From Caldivirga sp. UBA161 (GTDB lineage Archaea > Thermoproteota > Thermoprotei > Thermoproteales > Thermocladiaceae): a DNA stretch of 14,725 bases. The first letter of the stretch is position 1. Each line of letters opens with the position of its first letter. Of the stretch, positions 1 through 7,058 are shown piece after piece. The DNA lies in the NCBI RefSeq assembly GCF_002506515.1, contig NZ_DAXS01000012.1, positions 313-15,037 on the forward strand, in the 5' to 3' direction. The position numbers and the translations under genes were made by a program. Below the pieces are notes generated by a model, which worked only from the letters and a program-made list of their open reading frames with translations, was not told where the DNA came from and made no database searches.

Positions 1-81
1 ATTGAGTAGGTTAAGTTAAGAATCATGTTGATTTTTAGTGCCATTAATGTATTGTTTTGAGGAGGTAGGGTTAGTGGCTTA

Positions 82-89
82 CTTATTAA
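82..89 (+). promoter_or_regulatory. TATA box of the serine hydrolase gene
   Basis: The A/T-rich element CTTATTAA is centred about 26 bases before the ATG at 112. This is the spacing expected for an archaeal promoter giving a leaderless transcript. The match is weaker than at other promoters in the window, and no Shine-Dalgarno sequence sits at a useful distance. Confidence 0.4.
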
Positions 90-111
90 GGGGGTTGGTT
101 GTATTGGGTTT

Positions 112-1473
112 ATGGATTTCAGTGGCCTTGAGGGGTTTGTTTTAAGTAAAATGAGGGAATACAAGATACCTGGGTTAAGTATAGGTATTGTTAAGGATGG
201 TGAATTAATTTATGCGAGGGGGTTTGGTTTTAGGGATATTGAGGCTGGTTTACCTGCAACTCCACGTACAACCTATGGTATTGGTTCAATAACTAAATCC
301 TTCACTGCACTTGCAATACTTAAGCTTACTGAGGAGGGGAAGCTTAATTTAATGGACCCGGTGGAGCGTTATGTTCAATTAAGGCTACGTTCAATGGGTG
401 AGCCAGTACTAATACACCACCTACTAACGCACTCAAGTGGTATTCCGGCATTGGGTTATGCTGAGGCTTTCATAAATGGGTTACTGGGCCTTGAGGATAA
501 TTGGCTCCCCCTAGCAACCCCAGAGGATGTGGTAGCATTCATGAGGGGGTCTGGGGATTGGGCTGTGGCTAAGCCTGGTGAAAGGTTCTTCTACCTTAAT
601 GAGGGTTACGTGCTACTTGGTTACATTATAAGGAAGGTTACTGGGCTATCCTATGAGGATTATATAAGTAAGGTAATTCTTAAGCCCTTGAACATGGATA
701 AAACGTACTTTAGTGAGGGGGAGTATAATAGTGATTGGGATAAGGCTACACCCTACATTATTGATAGGGAGGGGAGGCATATTAAGAGTAGGTTCCCATT
801 TGGAATAACCTCGGATGGAGGCTTACTGAGTAATGTTGTAGACATGTCTAAGTACATTAATATGCTTATAAATAGGGGTGAGCTTAATGGAGTAAGGATA
901 CTGGGTAGGGATTACTTGGAGTTAGCTGAGAGGAGGTACATTAATGTGCCCTGGAGGATGCTGGGTGATGAGGGTTACGGCTATGGGCTAATAGTGAGTG
1001 ATAGCTTCTTCGGTAGGAGGTTAGTAAGCCATAGTGGATCAGTACTAGTGTACACGGCATACATGGCTTACGTACCAGGTGATAAGATTGGGGTAATCGT
1101 ATTGGCTAATGCTGATGGTTACCCATTATCTAAAATAGGCCTCTATGCATTAACCATGATGATTGGCCATAATCCAGTTAAGGAACTTGAAGTATTTAGG
1201 AGGGAGGAAATTAGCGCAGGGTTGGAGGGGACTTACGAATCATATGGTGGTACTGTTAAGTTAAGCATCATTAGGCAGGGTGATTACTTAATCATGAGGA
1301 CTGCAACTAAGTATACTGAGGAGTCAACAATACTTGTCCCAGAGGAGGTTAAGGATGATTATGCAAGATATTTTACACTACTTAATGGCTCTAAAATATA
1401 TGCTGAATTCGTAATTAGGGGTAATGGGGTTGAGTTAATTTATGAGAGGTTTAAGTTCATTAAGAGGAGTTAG
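112..1473 (+). CDS. Serine hydrolase, class C beta-lactamase / penicillin-binding-protein-like family
   Basis: This 453-residue protein has the class C beta-lactamase/esterase fold signature. The SxxK motif is S59-I-T-K62 (nucleophile and general base), the YxN motif is Y161-L-N163, and the third box is H307-S-G-S310 in place of KTG. A C-terminal domain from about residue 355 onward resembles the small beta-rich extension common in this family. No signal peptide or membrane segment is visible, so it probably acts in the cytoplasm. In archaea, relatives are generally esterases or peptidases rather than peptidoglycan enzymes, because there is no murein. The true substrate is unknown; an ester, amide or D-amino-acid peptide is possible. 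The ATG at 112 is favoured by a TATA box about 26 bases upstream. The gene ends convergently with a minus-strand radical SAM gene, and the two are separated by a candidate guide RNA. Confidence 0.85.
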   Translation: MDFSGLEGFVLSKMREYKIPGLSIGIVKDGELIYARGFGFRDIEAGLPATPRTTYGIGSITKSFTALAILKLTEEGKLNLMDPVERYVQLRLRSMGEPVLIHHLLTHSSGIPALGYAEAFINGLLGLEDNWLPLATPEDVVAFMRGSGDWAVAKPGERFFYLNEGYVLLGYIIRKVTGLSYEDYISKVILKPLNMDKTYFSEGEYNSDWDKATPYIIDREGRHIKSRFPFGITSDGGLLSNVVDMSKYINMLINRGELNGVRILGRDYLELAERRYINVPWRMLGDEGYGYGLIVSDSFFGRRLVSHSGSVLVYTAYMAYVPGDKIGVIVLANADGYPLSKIGLYALTMMIGHNPVKELEVFRREEISAGLEGTYESYGGTVKLSIIRQGDYLIMRTATKYTEESTILVPEEVKDDYARYFTLLNGSKIYAEFVIRGNGVELIYERFKFIKRS

Positions 1474-1485
1474 GTTAAGTGGGAT

Positions 1486-1541
1486 TCAGCACGGTAAGTG
1501 TCTTCACCCATCATTGAAAAGACCCGTAGTTCATCACGCTA
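1486..1541 (-). ncRNA. Candidate C/D box guide RNA
   Basis: Read on the minus strand, a consensus C box GTGATGA (1531-1537) is followed 41 bases later by a consensus D box CTGA (1486-1489). C to D spans 52 bases, the usual size of archaeal C/D RNAs. An internal C' box is either ATGATGG (1508-1514) or GTGAAGA (1501-1507). With the second choice, ATGA at 1511-1514 serves as a degenerate D' with a three-base spacer, and the D guide is CACTTACCGTG. A TATA box (TTTTAAA, 1564-1570) is centred about 30 bases before the C box, so transcription would start about four bases upstream of it. The D' and C' boxes are degenerate and no terminal stem is evident, so this is a candidate only. Confidence 0.45.
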
Positions 1542-1563
1542 TGGTAATTAATCGCCTTAAGGG

Positions 1564-1570
1564 TTTAAAA
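1564..1570 (-). promoter_or_regulatory. TATA box for the candidate C/D RNA
   Basis: TTTTAAA on the minus strand lies just past the 3' end of the radical SAM gene on that strand. It is centred about 26 bases before position 1541, four bases ahead of the C box. It serves no protein start. Confidence 0.4.
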
Positions 1571-1606
1571 CAATAACGAATGGCTAGGGGCCTTAGCGTA
1601 TTTAAT

Positions 1607-3247
1607 TCAACCGGATGCCTTAGCTTGGTTAATCTCCTGAATCAGCTTCATTGGTGTGAATCTCTGTTCAAGGTTCTGGTTCCTTAAATTCGCTATTATT
1701 TCATCAAGCCTATCCTCAATTTCACTAACCTTCTTCTCAATGTAATTTATGAAGTAGTTTATCCCAACCTTAACTGGGAAGAGCAGTGGGCCCTTTAGGT
1801 AGAATTTATTCACAATATCCCTAGACCAGTAGACTGAGTGCCTAAACACAACCCTAAGAAGCTCAATATGTTCAGGGAGTAGATTATACCTATATAACCA
1901 ACCCTCCTTATCAGTCCTAACGTGGTTCATTGGTACGTAGAATAATGGTACAATTAGGCTCCTGTATGGCCTTAATCTCTCAATGAGCTCAATGGTTTCA
2001 TTAACATCATCAGCAGTCTCACCAGGTAAACCAACTATAATTGTTAATGCCGGTATTAGCTTAATCTCATGCATTATTGATAACGCATCAGTAACCACAT
2101 CCCACCAATTCTCAATCTTATATGGAGCAGCCTTACCAGGCATCATTATTTTAGCTAACCTACGTGAACCAGTCTCAAGGCCAACCTGGGCACCCCACCA
2201 GTCTTGGTTATCATCCTCAATTATCTCAGCTAACTTGCTCATTAACTTACCCTGCATCTTCTCACCGTAAAGCACAGCGGCGAGGGTTGTGTGGCTCCAG
2301 GCGATGGTCTTATAGTACCTCTTAACGAGCTTATGTAATTCAATTAACTTCTCCGGCTTAGGTATTACTGTTGGTGAACCGTATAGTGGAACATCCTCAG
2401 CGTGAATTAATCCATGAACCACACCGCTCCTCACATTAACCTTAAGCTCCTCCTCAATCTTACTTAAGGGGTACCAGCGTAGCGCCCTTAATGTGACTGA
2501 GCAGAAGGCGCAGCTCCTAGGGCAGCCGCGCCCAATCTCCACCAACCCATTAACAGACGCACCCTTAATTGTCTTAATCTCATCTATGCTTGGTGAATCC
2601 ATCCTACCCAAGTAAACGTACTTGGGTAGTGGTTCCCCATTAAGCGCCCTCTTAGCTAACTCAACAACAGCGACATCACCCTCACCATCAAACACAAGGT
2701 CAACGCCATAATAATTAATTAATTCAGGGAAGTAGAGCCACTGCCAGGCTGAGGGGCCGCCTACGAAGACCTTAAGGCCATTAGTCTTCTTAGCGTCATC
2801 AATGTAGGGCTTAAGGTTATTCATCATCTTCCTAAAGAGGTATGCGTTCAAGGGTTCCTTACCAACTATAACGGCCCACGTGGATGATGGTGGGTTAAGG
2901 CCGAAGTAATCATGGTGGCTAAGCATAAGTACCTTAGCCCCCTTCTTAATGTACTTAGCCACATAGTCGGGGTCAATTATGGCGGCATTAAAACCAGCTT
3001 CAATTAACGCTGCTTCAATCTTCCTTAAACCATAAGGTGCCTCCCTAGGCCTACCAAGCCTATCAACCTTAGGCTTAGGTGCAGCTAACCAAACGTGGAA
3101 CCATTCTGAAAGCCTATGGAATGGGCCTAGGGAGACGAAGATTGGGCCGGTGGATAGGAAGCCTAGGAATTCCTTACCATGGTGATTAGTCATCATTGAT
3201 CTATCCGTTGTTAGCACAATATCAAGTGATTCACTCTTCTTAACCAT
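1607..3247 (-). CDS. Radical SAM protein with N-terminal cobalamin-binding-like domain
   Basis: This 546-residue protein is a radical SAM enzyme. The 4Fe-4S cluster motif CxxxCxxC is C242-PRS-C246-AF-C249, preceded by a glycine-rich strand (EIGRG). A later loop, GLPGET, is typical of the TIM-barrel part in B12-type radical SAM families. Residues of about 70-215 look like the Rossmann-type domain that precedes the barrel in such families (IIDPDY, VFVGGPSAW, FDGEGD). The usual DxHxxG cobalamin-ligand motif is not visible, although SHHDYFG lies near its expected place, so B12 binding is doubtful. The reaction is unknown. The start ATG is supported by a TATA box about 26 bases upstream. The gene is divergent from elp3, itself a radical SAM enzyme, but no functional link is proven. 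Confidence 0.85.
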   Translation of the reverse strand: MVKKSESLDIVLTTDRSMMTNHHGKEFLGFLSTGPIFVSLGPFHRLSEWFHVWLAAPKPKVDRLGRPREAPYGLRKIEAALIEAGFNAAIIDPDYVAKYIKKGAKVLMLSHHDYFGLNPPSSTWAVIVGKEPLNAYLFRKMMNNLKPYIDDAKKTNGLKVFVGGPSAWQWLYFPELINYYGVDLVFDGEGDVAVVELAKRALNGEPLPKYVYLGRMDSPSIDEIKTIKGASVNGLVEIGRGCPRSCAFCSVTLRALRWYPLSKIEEELKVNVRSGVVHGLIHAEDVPLYGSPTVIPKPEKLIELHKLVKRYYKTIAWSHTTLAAVLYGEKMQGKLMSKLAEIIEDDNQDWWGAQVGLETGSRRLAKIMMPGKAAPYKIENWWDVVTDALSIMHEIKLIPALTIIVGLPGETADDVNETIELIERLRPYRSLIVPLFYVPMNHVRTDKEGWLYRYNLLPEHIELLRVVFRHSVYWSRDIVNKFYLKGPLLFPVKVGINYFINYIEKKVSEIEDRLDEIIANLRNQNLEQRFTPMKLIQEINQAKASG

Positions 3248-3267
3248 TACGGGCGTTTACCGTGCTT

Positions 3268-3285
3268 GTTTAAATATTTTATACC
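3268..3285 (-). promoter_or_regulatory. TATA box of the radical SAM gene
   Basis: On the minus strand a long A/T-only stretch containing TATTTAAA lies 20-40 bases before the ATG at 3247, with the TTTAAA core about 26 bases away. This fits leaderless transcription. Confidence 0.55.
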
Positions 3286-3364
3286 ATTAAATACTCCCGC
3301 TTTACCAGCTGAGTTCCCTTAAGTAACTAATGCCATGGCTACTTGGATTAATGGATTAGTAGTA

Positions 3365-3372
3365 GTTAAATA
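3365..3372 (+). promoter_or_regulatory. TATA box of elp3
   Basis: GTTAAATA predicts a transcription start near 3394, about 14 bases before the GTG at 3408. The purine-rich GGTGGGGGAG in that short leader could serve as a Shine-Dalgarno sequence. Unlike most genes here, elp3 would therefore have a short leader. Confidence 0.4.
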
Positions 3373-3407
3373 GGGTTCCTCATTCACGTATACTGAGTGG
3401 TGGGGGA

Positions 3408-4940
3408 GTGGTTGGTAAGGGTATGGTTGCTAAGGGGAGGTTCTTCAGTGGGGTTAAGAAGCCTGTGAGGGTTATTTCAGGGGTAGCTCCATTAGCCGTA
3501 ATGACAGCCCCCTTACCTTGTCCAGGTAAATGCATATACTGCCCCGGCGGCCCCCAAATGAATACGCCTAAGAGCTACCTGCCTGATTCACCAGTGCCCA
3601 TGAGGGCTGTTAGGGTTAATTATGACCCATACATGCAGGTTGCCTTAAGGGTTACTCAATATAGGGCTATGGGCCACCCAGTCAGTAAGGTTGAGGTTAT
3701 TGTGATGGGTGGAACCTTCACTGCGCTACCATTCAATTACCAGTACTGGTTCATTTTAAACATCTACAGGGCTTTGAATGATTACCCAGTTTGGAAGGGG
3801 GCTATTCCCTCAGGTAACTTGGAGCTTGAGGAGAATAGGAATGAGAATGCCTCAGCTAGGGTTGTTGCATTAACCATAGAGACTAGGCCTGACTTCGCCC
3901 TTGAGAAGCAGGTTAATTGGATGATTGGCTTCGGCGCAACTAGGGTTGAATTGGGGGTTCAATCAATATACGATGACGTGTTAAGTAGGGTTAAGAGGGG
4001 TCATGGCGTTGCTGAGGTTATTAAATCCACAAGGGTACTGAAGGACTCAGCCTACAAGGTGTGCTACCATGTAATGCCAGGCTTACCGGGTTCTGACCCC
4101 GATAGGGATTTAGCAATGATTGATGAATTATTCAGCAACCCTGACTTTAAGCCTGATTGCCTAAAAATTTACCCAACCCTAGTGGTGCCGGGTACTGAAC
4201 TTTATGAAATGTGGCGTAGGGGTGAGTATTCAAGCTACAGTGAGGATACTTGGTTAACCCTACTGGCTAAGGTAATGGCTAAGGTACCTAGGTGGGTTAG
4301 AGTCATGAGGTTTGGTAGGGACATACCACTGCACTGGATTGTTGATGGCCCAAGGATAGGTAACCTGAGGGAGGAGGTTTGGGCCAGGATGAGGCAAATG
4401 GGCCTTAAGTGCCTTGAAATAAGGTGCCGTGAGGTTGGGCATAGGATACTGGAGAATGGTGAATTACCTAAAGCCACGGTACTTAGGATTAATAGGATTA
4501 ATTACGAGGCCTCGGGGGGTGATGAAGTATACCTGGAGGTTATTGATGATGAGGATACGTTATATGGAATACTAAGGCTGAGAATACCTGGCAATCCCCA
4601 TAGGCCTGAATTAAGGGGGAGGACCGCATTAGTTAGGGAACTTCACGTATATGGGCCGCAAGTCATGGTGGGTAGTAGGCCCATTAATCAGCTTTGGTGG
4701 CAGCATAGGGGAATTGGGAGGGCCTTAATGGCTAAGGCTGAGGAAGTGGCTGAGGAGTATGGTGCATTGAGAATTGCAGTAATATCAGGAGTGGGTGTTA
4801 GGGAGTATTATAGGAGGCTTGGTTATAGGAGGTATCCAAGATCAATATACATGATTAAGGATTTAAAGAGAGGGATGAGGATTGAATACAACTTAAACAG
4901 TGGCGTAGTAATGCCAAGTGAATACTTAGTAACAGATTAA
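3408..4940 (+). CDS. elp3: Elp3, tRNA uridine-34 acyltransferase (radical SAM + GNAT)
   Basis: Elp3 builds the carboxymethyl-type modification on carbon 5 of the wobble uridine of tRNA, using SAM and acetyl-CoA. The 510 residues match archaeal Elp3 in length and order. After a basic N-terminus comes the cluster motif C38-PGK-C42-IY-C45 followed by PGGP. The Elp3-typical blocks follow: NYDPYMQ (71-77), MGGTFTALP (100-108), TIETRPD (156-162), ELGVQS (181-186) and MPGLPG (223-228). A Cys/His linker (C335, C340, H345) follows. The C-terminal GNAT domain (about 355-485) has the acetyl-CoA loop QHRGIGRA (432-439) and the YYRRLGY motif (467-473). The start is GTG at 3408; the in-frame ATG at 3423 is an alternative that loses only five residues. 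A candidate RNase P protein gene and tRNA-His follow downstream. Confidence 0.95.
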   Translation: MVGKGMVAKGRFFSGVKKPVRVISGVAPLAVMTAPLPCPGKCIYCPGGPQMNTPKSYLPDSPVPMRAVRVNYDPYMQVALRVTQYRAMGHPVSKVEVIVMGGTFTALPFNYQYWFILNIYRALNDYPVWKGAIPSGNLELEENRNENASARVVALTIETRPDFALEKQVNWMIGFGATRVELGVQSIYDDVLSRVKRGHGVAEVIKSTRVLKDSAYKVCYHVMPGLPGSDPDRDLAMIDELFSNPDFKPDCLKIYPTLVVPGTELYEMWRRGEYSSYSEDTWLTLLAKVMAKVPRWVRVMRFGRDIPLHWIVDGPRIGNLREEVWARMRQMGLKCLEIRCREVGHRILENGELPKATVLRINRINYEASGGDEVYLEVIDDEDTLYGILRLRIPGNPHRPELRGRTALVRELHVYGPQVMVGSRPINQLWWQHRGIGRALMAKAEEVAEEYGALRIAVISGVGVREYYRRLGYRRYPRSIYMIKDLKRGMRIEYNLNSGVVMPSEYLVTD

Positions 4941-4981
4941 AGGATACCTTGAGGCAATGGGTTTAGGCGCAGGAAAAATAC

Positions 4982-4992
4982 TTATATTTTAT
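4982..4992 (+). promoter_or_regulatory. TATA box of the Rpp30-like gene
   Basis: TTATATTTTAT, preceded by the purine-rich GGAAAAATAC (a B-recognition-like element), is centred 24-27 bases before the ATG at 5011. It is a strong leaderless promoter, so this gene is not simply read through from elp3. Confidence 0.65.
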
Positions 4993-5010
4993 CTTTAAGC
5001 CAGTAAATGA

Positions 5011-5577
5011 ATGTTCATAGAAACGCACCTAGCAACCCATGATGAGTATGTTTTACGCAGCCTACTGAGGCTTAACTACATTGCAGTGGTTTCATTAGTT
5101 AGGGTTAAGGGTATGGGGGGTGATTTTCTTATCCTTAGGAAGATTCGCGGCCTAAGGCGGAGGGTGCCATTTGCAGTGGCTTTCATTGAGGGTAATAATA
5201 GGTACATGTTGAATAAGTATATTACCAATGATAATATTGATGTAGTTACAATACTGCCTGGGTCAGAGTACCCGAGTAGGAGGCAATTATCTATTATTGA
5301 GGATGAGGGCAAGTACGTTGAGTTGGTTGCATTACCATTCATCAGGAGGGGTTTAATTGGGGATTTAAGTAAGGTAGCCTTAGATATAATGGATTACTCA
5401 ACTAAGGCAGTATTAACGCTTGGTATTGAGTCTATTAATGACGTTAAGAATCCCATTGATTTAGTTAACTTAATGACTCTATTAACAGGGGATAAGGGCT
5501 ACTGGATTAAGGCCATTAAGGATAATCCACTAAGCCTAATAGTTGATGCAATTTATAAAAGCGGTGTATGCATTTGA
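5011..5577 (+). CDS. Candidate RNase P protein component 3 (Rpp30-like)
   Basis: This 188-residue protein has no obvious catalytic motif or membrane segment. I read it as a divergent, short archaeal Rpp30, a TIM-barrel-like protein that works with Pop5 on the catalytic domain of RNase P RNA to remove tRNA 5' leaders. The support is by pattern. It opens with the strand FIE, as archaeal Rpp30 proteins do, and continues with alternating strands and helices (YIAVVSL, PFAVAFIE, IDVVTILPG, VELVALPF, KAVLTLG). It ends with a block like the family's C-terminal R-x-P-x-DL-x-x-L-x-x-LLG...A...NP...I (K146-NP-IDL, LLTG at 157-160, NP at 172-173). Family members are usually a little over 200 residues. 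Its place between elp3 and tRNA-His fits a tRNA role. Confidence that it is a real gene is high; confidence in the function is moderate. Confidence 0.6.
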   Translation: MFIETHLATHDEYVLRSLLRLNYIAVVSLVRVKGMGGDFLILRKIRGLRRRVPFAVAFIEGNNRYMLNKYITNDNIDVVTILPGSEYPSRRQLSIIEDEGKYVELVALPFIRRGLIGDLSKVALDIMDYSTKAVLTLGIESINDVKNPIDLVNLMTLLTGDKGYWIKAIKDNPLSLIVDAIYKSGVCI

Positions 5578-5655
5578 GAACTCAGCCTTATTAACCCTAA
5601 ATACCTAACTATGATCAATACTACTTAATCATAAGCTCCTTAATGAGGGAAAAAG

Positions 5656-5663
5656 CTAATTAA
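5656..5663 (+). promoter_or_regulatory. Possible TATA box of tRNA-His
   Basis: CTAATTAA, preceded by the purine-rich GAAAAAG, is centred about 29 bases before the tRNA 5' end. This implies little or no 5' leader. The match to a TATA consensus is weak. Confidence 0.35.
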
Positions 5664-5688
5664 GGTTGAGTGAGTGCAGTGCGTAAAG

Positions 5689-5764
5689 GGCCCCGGTAGT
5701 GTAGCCTGGTACAACACGCGGGCCTGTGGAGCCCGTAACCCGGGTTCAAATCCCGGCCGGGGCC
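5689..5764 (+). tRNA. tRNA-His (anticodon GTG)
   Basis: It folds as a full cloverleaf without an intron. The acceptor stem is GCCCCGG (5690-5696) with CCGGGGC (5757-5763). T8 and A9 follow, then a D stem GTGT/ACAC (5699-5702, 5714-5717). The anticodon stem is CGGGC/GCCCG (5719-5723, 5731-5735) around loop CTGTGGA, with anticodon GTG at 5726-5728. The variable loop has four bases, and the T arm is CCGGG-TTCAAAT-CCCGG (5740-5756). The histidine identity elements are encoded: the extra G-1 at 5689 pairs with discriminator C73 at 5764. The 3' CCA is not encoded directly after C73 (the next bases are ACCA), so it would be added enzymatically. Confidence 0.95.
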
Positions 5765-6011
5765 ACCATGAATAATCATAGTTATTCAAATTAGTAGCTT
5801 CATGCATAATTAATGCATTCAATATTTAAAATGGTGGATACTCATTAATTTAGCCTACTATACTCCCCATAGCACCTACTATTACATTAAGCATGGCGTT
5901 AATATAGCTTTGATTCAAGGTACTATTACTCTACTGAGATTGGAGGCTCATTAACTCCTTAAAGTATGTGCCGATACATTTTTCCCACTAGGGTATTAGC
6001 CTTAAGTAACT
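5765..6011. other. 247-base spacer between tRNA-His and the antiporter
   Basis: No gene was recognised. A small inverted repeat, GAATAA/TTATTC (5770-5787, six-base loop), lies just past the tRNA and could affect its 3' end. Two ATGCAT palindromes flank AATTA at 5802-5818. An A/T-rich TTTAAA at 5825-5830 could act as a TATA box on the minus strand. No clear TATA box stands about 26 bases before the antiporter ATG. Confidence 0.4.
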
Positions 6012-7058
6012 ATGAATGCTACACTCATTAGCCTGCTATACTTGGGAATAATGCTTCTTGCGGCTAAGTTAATTGAAGAGTTATTCGGTAGGCTTAATTT
6101 AATTAGATTTATAGGCCCTATAATAATAGGGATAATCCTGGGTCCAGGGATATTGGGGGTAATAAAATTGAATGAAATAGTATCATTCATGGCTTCATTA
6201 GGAATTGTATTCCTATTATTCCTGGCTGGGGCTGAGGAAATGGGTGGGAGATTTGAAGCCGATAAGAGGGACTTATTTTCATCCATCCTGGAGATAATTA
6301 TACCTCTTGTGATTGTGGGCTTAACCTTATATTACTTAGGGCAATTCAACTTAGCGTTAATAATTCCTCTAATCATGACTAGTGTAGGCCCTTTGACTAG
6401 GCTGTTAATAGATGTGGGGATAACTAAGGAGGGGCTAGGGATAAAAATCTTTAATCAATCTGCGTTAAATGAAATAATAGCGATTATTACCTATTCCATA
6501 GTGCTGGACCTAAGTATAATCCACTTTATAGAAATATTATTAATTATGGTATTAATACTAGTGATGGGTAGGTATGTTGCTAGATTACTGGAGGCAATTG
6601 AGGGTTACTTCAAAGTTAGGGAAGTGGAATTCGCAATTACAGTCTCATTAATCCTAATTATAGGATTCATAGCTGAACTCTACAACTTCAACTCCGCAAT
6701 TGCCGCGCTATTCCTAGGCTTCCTACTGAGGAGTTACTTCGCGGATAGGCCACATTTAAGGGAGAGGCTTCATGCATTCACCTACGGCTTCTTTGAACCA
6801 CTATTTTTCGTAAGTATAGGGTTATACTTCGTGAGGATAACTATTAACCTCTTATTCACCTCCATAATCCTTTTCACAGTAATAGTGGTTAGTAAATTCC
6901 TCTCCGGATTCTTAATGGCTAGGATTCAGGGAATTGACCCCATTTTAAATGGCTTAGGAACATCAGTAAAGGGAGGGGTTGACGCCTCGCTCTTAATTAC
7001 TGCATTAACCACATCCCTCATAACCCCCTCCAATACTCATTTTCAATATTGGCAATAA
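6012..7058 (+). CDS. Cation:proton antiporter, CPA2/Kef type, N-terminal frame of a split gene
   Basis: This reading frame of 348 residues holds most of the membrane domain of a monovalent-cation/proton antiporter, with about ten hydrophobic segments. The family-typical GPGILG (44-49) and LFLAGAEE (69-76) are present. In the segment that usually carries the ion-binding ND or DD pair, the residues are N153-E154 in SALNEIIAI, an unusual substitution. The natural sequence continues to LITP, after which this frame reads a non-family tail and stops at 7058. The last membrane segment and the regulatory domain continue in another frame from about 7029 to 7510. One extra C in the CCCCC run at 7024-7028 would join them into about 499 residues. 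It is therefore a frameshifted gene, a programmed -1 slip or a sequencing error. Confidence 0.8.
   Translation: MNATLISLLYLGIMLLAAKLIEELFGRLNLIRFIGPIIIGIILGPGILGVIKLNEIVSFMASLGIVFLLFLAGAEEMGGRFEADKRDLFSSILEIIIPLVIVGLTLYYLGQFNLALIIPLIMTSVGPLTRLLIDVGITKEGLGIKIFNQSALNEIIAIITYSIVLDLSIIHFIEILLIMVLILVMGRYVARLLEAIEGYFKVREVEFAITVSLILIIGFIAELYNFNSAIAALFLGFLLRSYFADRPHLRERLHAFTYGFFEPLFFVSIGLYFVRITINLLFTSIILFTVIVVSKFLSGFLMARIQGIDPILNGLGTSVKGGVDASLLITALTTSLITPSNTHFQYWQ
7024..7028 (+). other. Frameshift site in the antiporter gene (five-C run)
   Basis: In the upstream frame the codons are ATA ACC CCC TCC AAT. With one more C they read ATA ACC CCC CTC CAA TAC TCA, giving ITPLQYSFSILAITF, a normal last transmembrane helix. 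The CCC codon can also slip back one base and still pair perfectly, so ribosomal -1 slippage is possible. The site is not a standard X-XXY-YYZ heptamer. Confidence 0.75.

Noticed and set aside
1983..2270. Plus-strand open frame inside the radical SAM gene
   Set aside because: It lies wholly within a well-supported gene on the other strand and has no promoter or recognisable domain; the same holds for the frames opposite elp3, the ATPases and the binding protein.
4515..4582. C/D-box-like motifs inside elp3
   Set aside because: The TGATGA copies come from Asp-Asp/Glu codons, no D' box is present and the spacing to CTGA is too long.
5038..5067. ATGATGA followed by CTGA at the start of the Rpp30-like gene
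   Set aside because: It has one box pair only, no internal C'/D' pair, and lies within coding sequence.
5765..5768. Encoded CCA tail on tRNA-His
   Set aside because: Bases after C73 are ACCA, so CCA is offset by one and probably chance.
5640..5822. Minus-strand open frame of 60 codons across tRNA-His
   Set aside because: Its product has the WPRPGFEPGL-type sequence produced by translating the antisense of a tRNA T arm; it is a shadow, not a protein gene.
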